From JAWXUT01 sp044426075 (lineage in GTDB: Bacteria; Bacillota; Clostridia; Christensenellales; DTU072), in the NCBI GenBank assembly GCA_044426075.1, contig JAWXUT010000060.1:1-10558 (forward strand): a stretch of DNA of 10,558 bases. The letters run 5' to 3'. The first letter of the stretch is position 1, and each line of letters opens with the position of its first letter. The notes under the pieces were generated by a model. It did no database searches. It was given only the letters and a program-made list of their open reading frames with translations, and had not been told where the DNA came from. This document shows positions 1-7,700 of the stretch, one piece after another. The translations under genes were made by a program, and so were the position numbers.

Positions 1-255
1 TCCGAAGAGGATAAATATATCGACCTTATATTTAAGCACACCACCACCATAGGTGTTAGATACAGCACGCTTAAAAGGAAGATGTTAGAGCGAAATATAA
101 CAACAGTAAAAAGCGAATTTGGTGAGGTTAGGTGTAAGCATAGCGGTAGTTTAGGTATCCAAAAGAGCAAGTTGGAGCACGATGACTTGGTTGCTATTGC
201 AGAGAAAACTGGATATAGCTTATCAAAAATTAAAGATATAATCAACAAGGGTTAA
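1..255 (+). CDS. larC: LarC-like nickel-pincer cofactor protein, C-terminal end (5' truncated)
   Basis: This frame is open from the first base and ends at TAA 253-255, giving the last 84 residues of a longer protein. The stretch IFKHTTTIGVR, a later basic segment (TLKRKMLER) and the EFGEVRCKHSG segment match the C-terminal part of the LarC/DUF111 family as I know it. In that family a TTTIGxR motif precedes a G-x-V-R-x-K strand and a closing 'LA..tG..l..v' helix, here LVAIAEKTGYSLSKI. LarC inserts nickel into the pyridinium-dithiocarboxylate precursor of the nickel-pincer cofactor used by LarA lactate racemase and relatives, acting in the cytoplasm. The rest of the gene, and any larA, larB or larE partner, lies outside the window. 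The stop is 1 nt before the next start, so the two are probably co-transcribed. Family assignment is fairly secure; a functional role for this copy is inferred. Confidence 0.82.
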   Translation, partial: SEEDKYIDLIFKHTTTIGVRYSTLKRKMLERNITTVKSEFGEVRCKHSGSLGIQKSKLEHDDLVAIAEKTGYSLSKIKDIINKG

Positions 256-256
256 C

Positions 257-916
257 ATGAAAAGCACAGGAATTTTATTTGATTTAGATGGCACACTTTT
301 AGACACATTGACAGATTTACATAAAAGTGTAAACTATGTGTTAAGTGCACACAGTATGCCAGAGAGAAGCGTGCAAGAGGTGCGTTCATTTGTGGGTAAC
401 GGCGCAAAAAAGTTAATTGAACGCGCGGTGCAAGACGGCACAAGTGAACAAAAAACCGCTAACGTGCTAGCTGATTTTCTTGACTACTATGGCGAACACA
501 ACAGTGATAACACTATGCCATATGAGGGGATAATGCACCTTGTTTCTGCACTAAAAAATGCGGGATATAAGTTAGGTGTGGTTACAAACAAACCGCATAA
601 AGACGCACACCCTTTGGTGCTAAAACATTTTGGCGCGTCGTTTGATGTTATAATTGGGCAGCGTGACGGAGTGCCCGCAAAACCCGCGTGTGATATGATG
701 TATATTGCAAAAAAAGAGCTTCAAGCGGACAATGTTATTTATGTAGGTGACTCCGAAGTTGATGTTAAATTTGCTAGTAATGCGGAGGTGCCTTGTGTGT
801 TGGTTAGTTGGGGGTTCCGCACAAAACAAGAGTTGGTTCAGGCGGGCGCAACTACCATTATAGATACAGTGGCGGCATTGTATGATGTATTGGCAGCAAC
901 TCCTATTACCAAATAG
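257..916 (+). CDS. HAD-superfamily phosphatase, phosphoglycolate phosphatase (Gph/PpaX) type
   Basis: This 219-residue protein carries the full HAD set. Motif I is FDLDGTLLDT, with nucleophile D9 and acid/base D11. Motif II is VVTNKP, with T110. Motif III is K142 in GVPAKPACDMMY. Motif IV is VGDSEVDV, with D165 and D169. The residues between motifs I and II form a helical C1-type cap. Length, VTNKP and the K-P-x-x-D motif III fit subfamily IA enzymes such as phosphoglycolate phosphatase or pyrophosphatase PpaX, which hydrolyse small phosphate esters in the cytoplasm. The true substrate cannot be read from sequence. The start is ATG 257: AAGGG at 247-251, inside the end of the larC reading frame, stands 5 nt ahead of it, which suggests translational coupling. 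No terminator is visible after the TAG stop, only an A/T-rich stretch leading into the next promoter. Confidence 0.88.
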   Translation: MKSTGILFDLDGTLLDTLTDLHKSVNYVLSAHSMPERSVQEVRSFVGNGAKKLIERAVQDGTSEQKTANVLADFLDYYGEHNSDNTMPYEGIMHLVSALKNAGYKLGVVTNKPHKDAHPLVLKHFGASFDVIIGQRDGVPAKPACDMMYIAKKELQADNVIYVGDSEVDVKFASNAEVPCVLVSWGFRTKQELVQAGATTIIDTVAALYDVLAATPITK

Positions 917-967
917 TGCAAATAAGTAAATAAATAATCAAAAAAACACAAATATTGAGCAATTCGT

Positions 968-996
968 TTTACAAATAGGGGTAATTTGGATATAAT
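968..996 (+). promoter_or_regulatory. Predicted sigma-A type promoter for the SIS-nagB unit
   Basis: TTTACA at 968-973 (5 of 6 matches to the -35 consensus) and TATAAT at 991-996 (6 of 6) are separated by exactly 17 nt. Transcription would start a few bases after 1002, leaving a short leader before the AGGAGA ribosome-binding site at 1013-1018 and ATG 1024. No operator palindrome is evident around it. Called by inspection only. Confidence 0.8.
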
Positions 997-1023
997 AATA
1001 GTATAACATTTTAGGAGAAAAAG

Positions 1024-2058
1024 ATGTCATTCACATTAACAGAATTACTATCAGCCCCTAGCGTGGTTCGTGAGACAATAGATATGAACCGTGATGTAAT
1101 TAAAAGTATCGCGCACAGCGCAAAAACGCGAGGAATTACAAATATAACAACTGTAGCGCGTGGCGCAAGTGATACAGCAATAACATATTTTAAGTATATG
1201 GTTGAAGTTGTTGGCGGATTTATGGTAAGTAAATTTAGCCCCTCAATAGCAACAATTTATGGTGCAAGTGTAAATTTGAGCAAAAATATGGTGTTAGCAG
1301 TATCTCAAAGCGGTATGAGCGAAGATACAATTATCGTTGCAGAGTCAGCTAAAAAGTCAGGCGCGCTAACCATAGCAGTTACAAATAATCCAGACAGCAC
1401 ACTTGCTAAGTTATGTGATTACCATATTTATTTAAAAGCGGGCGAGCAGCGCAGTGTTGTTTCTACAAAAACATACGTATCGCAACTAACCGTAATGTAT
1501 ATGCTTGCAAATGCGTTAAGTTCTAATCCTGCTAAAATGAATATTTCAACTATTCCAATAGCACTTGAAACATTTATAAATGAAAATAGCGATAAACTTG
1601 CATCCTTTGCAAAACAAAACGCAAACATTAACAATTTTATTGTGCTTTCAAGGGGAATGATGCAAGGCGTGGCTGCTAAATTTTCGCATATGATGATGGA
1701 AGTTGCGTGCAAGTTTTCTCGCCCATATTCCACAACAGATTTTATGCACGGACCAATTGCTATAGTTGAAGAAGACACCAACATCGTGATTGTTGCCCCC
1801 GATTCAGTTTTTAGCGAAGAGTTTATAAATATGACCACCAGATTATCACTTCTTGGTGCAAATATTATTGCGATTACAGACATCAAACAGATATCAGATA
1901 TTGCCTCAAGCGCGCTAATTATGCCAAAAACAAGGGAATTAGAAGCTCCATTTATATACGCAATGGCGCTTGAGCTTATTGCAACGCACGTGTCTGAAGA
2001 GTTGGGATTCAATCCAGATTCACCAAGAAACCTTAAAATGGTTGCAAATACAAAATAA
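1024..2058 (+). CDS. Double-SIS-domain sugar-phosphate protein related to the GlmS isomerase half (NagB-II/AgaS/FrlB-like)
   Basis: This 344-residue protein has two SIS (sugar isomerase) domains and no glutaminase domain. SIS1 has the phosphate-binding loop SQSGMSEDT (94-102) and SVVSTKTY (144-151), matching the SQSGETADT and ASTKAF segments of GlmS. SIS2 starts near LSRG (208-211), carries DFMHGPIAI with H242, and ends in SPRNLKMV, like the PRNLAK tail of GlmS. Relatives interconvert or deaminate glucosamine-6-phosphate or fructosamine phosphates in the cytoplasm. Aligned by eye to E. coli GlmS, E488 (E226) and H504 (H242) are kept, but E481 becomes K219, K485 becomes M223 and the Schiff-base K603 falls on Met339, with a Lys one residue earlier. 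The exact reaction is therefore uncertain. The start is set by AGGAGA 5 nt upstream. nagB follows 25 nt after the stop, so the two form an operon and probably share amino-sugar-phosphate chemistry. Confidence 0.85.
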   Translation: MSFTLTELLSAPSVVRETIDMNRDVIKSIAHSAKTRGITNITTVARGASDTAITYFKYMVEVVGGFMVSKFSPSIATIYGASVNLSKNMVLAVSQSGMSEDTIIVAESAKKSGALTIAVTNNPDSTLAKLCDYHIYLKAGEQRSVVSTKTYVSQLTVMYMLANALSSNPAKMNISTIPIALETFINENSDKLASFAKQNANINNFIVLSRGMMQGVAAKFSHMMMEVACKFSRPYSTTDFMHGPIAIVEEDTNIVIVAPDSVFSEEFINMTTRLSLLGANIIAITDIKQISDIASSALIMPKTRELEAPFIYAMALELIATHVSEELGFNPDSPRNLKMVANTK

Positions 2059-2083
2059 TATATAATTAACTAAAGAGGTATTT

Positions 2084-2806
2084 ATGAAAATTATTATCGC
2101 AGAAGATTACATTGATATGAGTGCAAAAGCAGCCCAAGTTATCATAGAAGAAGTCGCCAAAAATCCACAAGCAATATTGGGATTAGCCACTGGTTCAACG
2201 CCAATTGGATTGTATAAGAATTTAATTGCAGCATACACTAGCGGAGCGATATCCTTCAGCAAAGTGACCGCAGTAAACCTAGATGAGTACATCGGGCTTG
2301 ACGGCACGCACGATCAAAGTTACAGATATTTTATGAATGACCAATTATTCAACCATATAGACATCGATAAAAGTAGAACCTATGTGCCAAGTGGTGTTGG
2401 TGATGACTTGCAAAAAAATGCAACAGAGTACACCGCTCTACTTTCAAAATATGTGCAAGACATACAATTGTTAGGTTTGGGTGGAAACGGACATATCGGT
2501 TTTAACGAGCCCGCCACACCATTTAACAGCACAACTCACATAGTAAATTTGAAGCAAGACACCCTAGAAGCAAATGCAAGATTTTTCACAAGTGTAGAAG
2601 AAGTGCCTACCAAAGCAATCACTATGGGTATCCAAAACGTTATGAACGCGAAAAAGATATTGCTTGTAGCCAGTGGCGCAGGCAAAGCGGAAGCAGTAAA
2701 AGCAATGGTGCAAGGCAGTGTCACTGAAAGTTGCCCCGCAAGCATCTTGCAACAACACGCAGATGTTACAATAGTTGTTGATAAAGAGGCAGCAAGCTTA
2801 CTATAA
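2084..2806 (+). CDS. nagB: Glucosamine-6-phosphate deaminase NagB
   Basis: NagB converts glucosamine-6-phosphate to fructose-6-phosphate and ammonia in the cytoplasm, feeding amino sugars into glycolysis. The 240-residue length matches the short Bacillota form, which lacks the C-terminal extension of the E. coli enzyme. Visible motifs are the phosphate-binding loop GLATGSTPIGLY (about 33-44), VNLDEY with the proton-transfer Asp at D67, and GGNGHIGFNEP, where N135, H137 and E142 align with E. coli D141, H143 and E148. The Asp-to-Asn change is common in Bacillota NagB as I recall it. The distal MGIQNVMNAKKILLVASGAGKA segment is also typical (about 184-205). AAAGAGG at 2072-2078 stands 5 nt ahead of ATG 2084. 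It is the second gene after the SIS protein and is followed by a hairpin region and a terminator. No nagA or transporter gene is present in the window. Confidence 0.95.
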   Translation: MKIIIAEDYIDMSAKAAQVIIEEVAKNPQAILGLATGSTPIGLYKNLIAAYTSGAISFSKVTAVNLDEYIGLDGTHDQSYRYFMNDQLFNHIDIDKSRTYVPSGVGDDLQKNATEYTALLSKYVQDIQLLGLGGNGHIGFNEPATPFNSTTHIVNLKQDTLEANARFFTSVEEVPTKAITMGIQNVMNAKKILLVASGAGKAEAVKAMVQGSVTESCPASILQQHADVTIVVDKEAASLL

Positions 2807-2812
2807 TATAAA

Positions 2813-2873
2813 TCCCGCCACTATTCACTTTACAGTGTGCACTGGTGGGAAAATTAAATTGCATCGAATAGTG
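2813..2873 (+). other. Structured 3' region of the nagB transcript with two competing pairings
   Basis: TCCCGCCA (2813-2820) can pair with TGGTGGGA (2843-2850), eight pairs including one G-U. This encloses an inner CACT/AGTG stem (2826-2829 with 2834-2837) separated by a 5 by 5 internal loop. Alternatively CACTATTC (2819-2826) is an exact 8-nt inverted match to GAATAGTG (2866-2873). The two pairings share bases 2819-2820 and 2826, so they compete. No T-tract follows on the plus strand, so this is not itself a plain terminator. It could be a transcript-stabilising hairpin, a remnant repeat or chance; no known RNA family is recognised. Confidence 0.35.
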
Positions 2874-2884
2874 CGTACAAAGAT

Positions 2885-2921
2885 AAAACTGATTTCTTAA
2901 ATGGAGTCAGTTTTTTGTTTT
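2885..2921 (+). terminator. Intrinsic terminator of the SIS-nagB operon
   Basis: AAAACTGATTTC (2885-2896) pairs over 12 positions, including G-U pairs, with GGAGTCAGTTTT (2903-2914) across the 6-nt loop TTAAAT. The descending arm runs into the T-rich tract 2911-2921 (TTTTTTGTTTT). It lies about 80 nt after the nagB stop and before the next promoter, so it separates the two transcription units. The ascending A-run also gives a weaker reverse-strand terminator shape. Confidence 0.85.
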
Positions 2922-2944
2922 AAGGCAACTCATTAAAATTCATC

Positions 2945-2973
2945 TTTAAAAATTAACAATTGTGTGATATAAT
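2945..2973 (+). promoter_or_regulatory. Predicted extended -10 promoter for the repeat lipoprotein gene
   Basis: TATAAT at 2968-2973 is a full -10 match, and the preceding TGA makes it an extended -10 (TGN-TATAAT). The -35 candidate 17 nt upstream is TTTAAA (2945-2950), a moderate match of the sort tolerated with an extended -10. The ribosome-binding site AAAGAGG (2977-2983) and ATG 2992 follow closely, so the transcript would have a very short leader. Confidence 0.72.
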
Positions 2974-2991
2974 GTTAAAGAGGTAAGCATT

Positions 2992-4644
2992 ATGAAAAAA
3001 ATTACAAAAAGCATTATATTGATTCTTATGCTAGCATTTATGGTTATGCTATGTGTTGGTTGTAGCGGTGAAAGTACAACCGAGGAAGACGCTGTTACAG
3101 ATAGTGGCGATTTAGGAAGTGAAGAAGAGTTAATAAATGAGATTTTAGCGCTAATTGACGGAAAAGAAATAGAAAGTATTTCTTATGATGATTTTCTTTT
3201 GACAATAGCATTTGATGACGGAACGGAGCTTTCTTGCTCTATGCAAAATCCAGATCCATATGTTGGCGAAAACGGCAATTGGTGGATAGGGAATAATGAT
3301 TTAGGCATCAAGGTTGAAGCTCAGAAAATAGTTACAGTAGAATTTAATGCGTTTTATAATTTGACGAGCGAAACGCAAGAGGTGGTTGCGGGCGAATGTT
3401 TAGAATTGCCTATCCCTGTTCAAGAAGGATACGAATTCCTTGGTTGGTTTACGGGCAGCAGCGCTAATGATAAGCAGTTTACAAGTTATGACCCTATATT
3501 TGAGGATATGAAACTTTATGCGAAGTGGCAAGAGATTACCGAGTATTATTACACGGACGGATTGAATTTTTCATTTAGTGAACAGACTAATACATATTCT
3601 GTAGAATTTGAAAATAGCGTGTATAGCGATTATAGAGAAACTATAACAGAAATTGTAATTCCGTCTTCTTATGATGATGGAGAAAATGGCAGATATCCAG
3701 TAACTACAATAGCAACGTATGCTTTTCAATATTTCACCAATCTTGAAACAATCGTGTTGCCAGATACCATTACTTACATCGGGCAATGGGCATTTAGTTA
3801 TTGCGAGAAGTTAGAAAGTATAACATTGCCAGACAATGCTATGGTGGTATCGTTTGACGCCTTTAATAATTGCACTAGCCTAAAAGAAATTATCATATCT
3901 GAAAACAATCAGTATTATATCAGTAAAGATGGAGTTATTTATTCTCAAAACGCTACAAGCTTAATGTTTGTGCCTCCCGCACTAGGAATAGTTGACTTTG
4001 TTATTCCCGAAGACATCACGTATTTAAAAAGCAATTCATTTGCTGACAATGTCACATTAAAAAGCATTACTTTTAATGATAAAATAACAGCTATTGATTA
4101 TGGCACATTTGAGGGCTGTATGAAACTAGAAACAGTTAATAATCTCGATAATATTATTAGCATTGGCAATAGTGCGTTTTTTGAGTGTTTTGCATTAGAA
4201 AGCATAGAACTTTCTGAAAATTTAACTACTATAGGGCAGCATGCTTTTTGTAAATGTACAAGTTTAGAAGAAATAACGTTGCCTAGCAATATTACGGTTT
4301 TAGAAGACGGCGTATTTTCTAATTGTACTAGCTTAACAATAGTAAATGGAATGGATAGCGTAACCTCAATTGGAGAAGGTGCTTTTTCTAGTTGTAAAAA
4401 CTTAAAAGAAATTATACTAAGCGAAAATATCTCTAGCATAGGGTTTCGTGCTTTTTGGAATTGCGAATCATTAACTAGCATAATAATTCCTAAAAACGTT
4501 ACATTTGTTGGCGACGGTGCTTTTCAATATTGCTGCAATATGCAAGAAATAAATTATGAAGGGAAAGAAGCAGACATCACTTTTGGCGAAGATATATATT
4601 TTGGTTGTGATGCAAAAATTAATTTTGAATATGTAGCGCAATAA
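2992..4644 (+). CDS. Surface lipoprotein with InlB-type repeat and BspA-type leucine-rich repeats
   Basis: This 550-residue protein begins with two lysines, a hydrophobic core (about 8-22) and Cys24, predicted to be lipidated and to anchor it outside the membrane. The lipobox is C-V-G-C, with Cys rather than Leu at -3. An acidic Ser/Thr/Glu linker (about 25-50) follows, then a domain ending in GENGNWWIGNNDLG, a motif I associate with gut-bacterial surface proteins. Residues 114-181 form one InlB B-type (Flg_new) repeat ending LYAKW. Residues 250-524 hold about eleven BspA-like repeats of the form 'SLESITLPxxITxIGxxAFxxC'. One unit carries the typical NxxYxSxDGVxYS insertion, near NNQYYISKDGVIYS. 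No LPXTG, SLH or C-terminal membrane anchor is present. Such proteins usually mediate adhesion or surface interactions; the ligand is unknown. AAAGAGG stands 8 nt before ATG. It has its own promoter and terminator. Confidence 0.88.
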   Translation: MKKITKSIILILMLAFMVMLCVGCSGESTTEEDAVTDSGDLGSEEELINEILALIDGKEIESISYDDFLLTIAFDDGTELSCSMQNPDPYVGENGNWWIGNNDLGIKVEAQKIVTVEFNAFYNLTSETQEVVAGECLELPIPVQEGYEFLGWFTGSSANDKQFTSYDPIFEDMKLYAKWQEITEYYYTDGLNFSFSEQTNTYSVEFENSVYSDYRETITEIVIPSSYDDGENGRYPVTTIATYAFQYFTNLETIVLPDTITYIGQWAFSYCEKLESITLPDNAMVVSFDAFNNCTSLKEIIISENNQYYISKDGVIYSQNATSLMFVPPALGIVDFVIPEDITYLKSNSFADNVTLKSITFNDKITAIDYGTFEGCMKLETVNNLDNIISIGNSAFFECFALESIELSENLTTIGQHAFCKCTSLEEITLPSNITVLEDGVFSNCTSLTIVNGMDSVTSIGEGAFSSCKNLKEIILSENISSIGFRAFWNCESLTSIIIPKNVTFVGDGAFQYCCNMQEINYEGKEADITFGEDIYFGCDAKINFEYVAQ

Positions 4645-4662
4645 TCATTTTTGATTAAATAA

Positions 4663-4698
4663 AGGGCTGTAAGGATTTATTTCTTTGCGGCTCTTTTT
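4663..4698 (+). terminator. Intrinsic terminator of the lipoprotein gene
   Basis: AGGGCTGTAAGGA (4663-4675) pairs over 13 positions, with several G-U pairs, with TCTTTGCGGCTCT (4682-4694) across the 6-nt loop TTTATT. A T-run at 4694-4698 follows at once. It starts 18 nt after the lipoprotein stop codon and ends before the glycosyltransferase gene. Confidence 0.87.
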
Positions 4699-4742
4699 GT
4701 ATATATTATATATTGCTGGCAATAATTCCACTATTAAAATTT

Positions 4743-4746
4743 GGAG
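4743..4746 (+). promoter_or_regulatory. Ribosome-binding site that fixes the glycosyltransferase start at ATG 4753
   Basis: GGAG at 4743-4746 lies 6 nt before ATG 4753. A longer reading from TTG 4741 is possible in frame, but it would place the Shine-Dalgarno bases inside the coding sequence and leave that TTG with no site of its own. ATG 4753 is therefore preferred. The AT-rich stretch 4699-4740 presumably contains the promoter, but no well-spaced -35/-10 pair stands out. Confidence 0.75.
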
Positions 4747-4752
4747 TGTGAT

Positions 4753-7700
4753 ATGGTGGAAGCTAGTGATAAAGTTACAATAATTGTGCCGGTGTTTAAC
4801 ACAAGTGCATATTTAAATAGGTGTTTAGATAGTATTTGTCAGCAGACATACAGTAATTTAGAAGTTATAGTTGTAGATGATTGTAGCACTGATGATAGCA
4901 GAAATATAGCGGAATCATATGCAGAGCGCGACAGTAGGGTGAGTTTGTTGTTGCATAGTAAAAACAAGGGTTTGTTTGCGGCAAGGGTTACTGGAATTAA
5001 GCAATCCACGGGAAAATACATTGCATTTGTGGATAGTGATGATTATATTTCTATTGATTTTATAAGATGTTTAGTGAGTTGCGCTAATAAAACTGGTGCA
5101 GATGTTGTGGTTGCAAAGATAGTGCACGAGGCGGAAGGCGTGGGGCGCTATGTGCATAGTATGTATCATAATTATGATTTTGGCGATGTTAAAGATGGCG
5201 AAGTTTTTGACAAGTATATGGCGCAAGAGGGTCAGTGTTTTATATGGCACACAGTGTGGAATAAGTTGTATAGGCGCAAGTTGTGGGAGCAGGCATTGCC
5301 CTATATTTCCACTATAGATAGGCATATTATAATGACAGAAGACTTTTTGTTCAGCACCATAATAATGAACCTAGTAAAGCGAATTGCCTCGTGCGAATAT
5401 GCGTATTATTTTTATTTTCAGCACAATAACGCGTCCACAAGTTTGCATGGCAAGGTGGATAAATATTATAAAAATATTGATGACCTTATTTATGTATTTA
5501 GCGCGGTGGAGCATTATTTATTAAGTGTTAACGCGAGTGCAGAAAACATTGCACATTTTGCAAAGTGGCGGGCATTGTATTGCAGATTTTGGGTGGATAA
5601 CGTATATAATTCTATTATTAGTGCCAAGGATAAGGACATTTTAATAAGCAAGTTGCGTACGGGAATGGGTGGAAAAATTCAGCGCACCACTCCAACCGAC
5701 CACCATTTTTACAGTATAACAATGGCGTGGGATGGCAGATATAATGAATTGATAACATTGCTTGCAACCAGCGGATACAAGTATTATAGTTTTGATATAT
5801 TTGACACTTTAGTAACGCGACCATATCACGAGCCCAAAGATATGTTTTCATTGATGAATGAAGAATTCTATAAAATAAGTGGCAGAAACGATGATTTCGG
5901 CACCAATAGAGCATTTGCAGAGCATATTGCTAGGGTTAGGAACATAACAGTACAAGATATCACAATGCAAGATATCTATTTAGAGTTGCAAAAAATTTAT
6001 GGTTACAGCGACGATATTGTAAAGGCGCTAACGCGATATGAAGAGGCGTTAGAAATTGAGAGTTGCAACGCGCGCCGCAGCGTAAAAAACATATATGAGT
6101 TACTGCTATTTTTGGATAAGAAGATAATATGCGTGTCGGATATGTATCTTAGCGGTGATGTGGTTAAAAGAATACTGCAACATAACGGCTACAACCGCAT
6201 TGCAAAGTTGTATTTGTCGGGTGAAATAGGGTTGTCTAAAAGTGGAAGAAAATTGTTCCCTTATGTTGTTAAAGATTTAAAAATTGGCACAGAAGAACTT
6301 TTTCATATAGGTGACAACTGGGATTCAGACAAGGTGGCGGCGGGTGAAGCGGGGATTGATGCGTGGTTCTATCCTAGTTGTAAAGATGTATTTTTTAATA
6401 GTATAAGCGATATTTCTTATTCGGACACTGCAAATAAATATGAAAAACCCACTTCAAGTTGGTTGAATTTGGAGGCGGGGCTGAAATATTTTGGTACGCG
6501 TTCGGCACTTGCGGTGGCATATAACAGAATGTGCGATAATCCATATATGTCGTACAAAGAAGGCAGCAACTTTAACGCAAGCCCGCAGTTTATGGGCGGC
6601 TATCCGCTTGGAATGCACATATTAGGTGTTGCAAAATTCATACGCGAAAAGGGCGAAAAATACAATAAAATCCACTTTATTGCGCGTGACGGCTATCTTC
6701 CAATGCTAGCATACAAGGCGCTTTATGGGGGCGAACAATCGTATCTTCACATATCAAGAAAGTCGCTTTTCCCGCTTACTGTGGTGGATAAAAAGAGCTT
6801 TATGCAGCTGGGTGAGTACGCAGATTGGCGCAATTCTTCCCCCAGAAAAATAATAAGTTTAATACTTCCCACTTTGAGTGTTGATAGGGTGGAAGATGTG
6901 GTTCTCCCTAAAAAAATTATACTTGACAAGCCTTTTAACAGTTATGACGAGTATGTTATGGTGATTGAAAGCATAGTTGACGGCTATTTTAGCGCAGAAA
7001 ATTTGGCAAGCTATAAAAAGGATTTGGCGGAATATTTTGCATCTTTGATAGGTAAAAACGAGGTTGCTTTTGACATTGGCTATAGTGGGCGCGCCGAAGT
7101 AATACTCTCGCAGTTGTTGGGATACAATATTGACGCAATTTATATCCACCGCAACGCTACAAAATTTAAAGATGACATAGCGCGTATGGGCATTAATATT
7201 GAGTCTTTTTATGATTTTACCCCCTCAATAACTGGTGGTGTTAGGGAAGTTACAATGTCATCTTGCGAACCCTCAACTGTCGGATACAATTGTAAGGCGG
7301 GCGAGGTTATATTTGAAGACAGCGAAATGTCATATCCCGCACGATACACAATTGGCGAGATGCACCGCGCCGCGCTCACATACATTGAGGATATAAAAAA
7401 CACGCTGTTGTCTATTGACGGCGTAAGCCTCGAGCGTTTGGACTGGCGAAATATAGATATATCTGCACCGTTTGAAATGCTAATGCACCACGCAACCGTG
7501 TCGGACAGAGGCGTTTTTGATGTATTTATATTTGAAGACGAGTTGTATGACGGCAGAAGTGATATAAAACTTAGTGAGATATGGTCGCGTGACATCAATT
7601 ATCATTATAGTGGAATAAAGTTTAGCAACCACTATTTTAGTGAAAAATACAGCGTCCACACTGCAAGTATGTGGAAAAAATTGATATTCTATTGGCTGTT

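Noticed and set aside
1428..2012. Long open frame on the minus strand (194 codons) inside the SIS gene
   Set aside because: It lies wholly antisense to a well-supported gene, has no family motif or convincing ribosome-binding site, and is explained by codon bias of the plus-strand gene.
4098..4481. Minus-strand open frame opposite the leucine-rich repeats
   Set aside because: Its repetitive sequence mirrors the plus-strand repeats and has no start signal; it is a shadow.
3739..4563. DNA-level tandem repeat or CRISPR-like array suggested by the recurring pattern
   Set aside because: The periodicity is of diverged protein repeats (about 23 codons) in an intact reading frame; there are no identical DNA repeats or unique spacers.
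4699..4740. Promoter of the glycosyltransferase gene
   Set aside because: TTGCTG at 4713 with TATTAA at 4732 has only a 13-nt spacer, and other pairs match poorly. A promoter is likely here but cannot be placed.
5953..5977. Direct repeat CAAGATATC within the fusion gene
   Set aside because: Two short copies inside coding sequence encode a local QDI repetition; there is no sign of an insertion site or mobile element.
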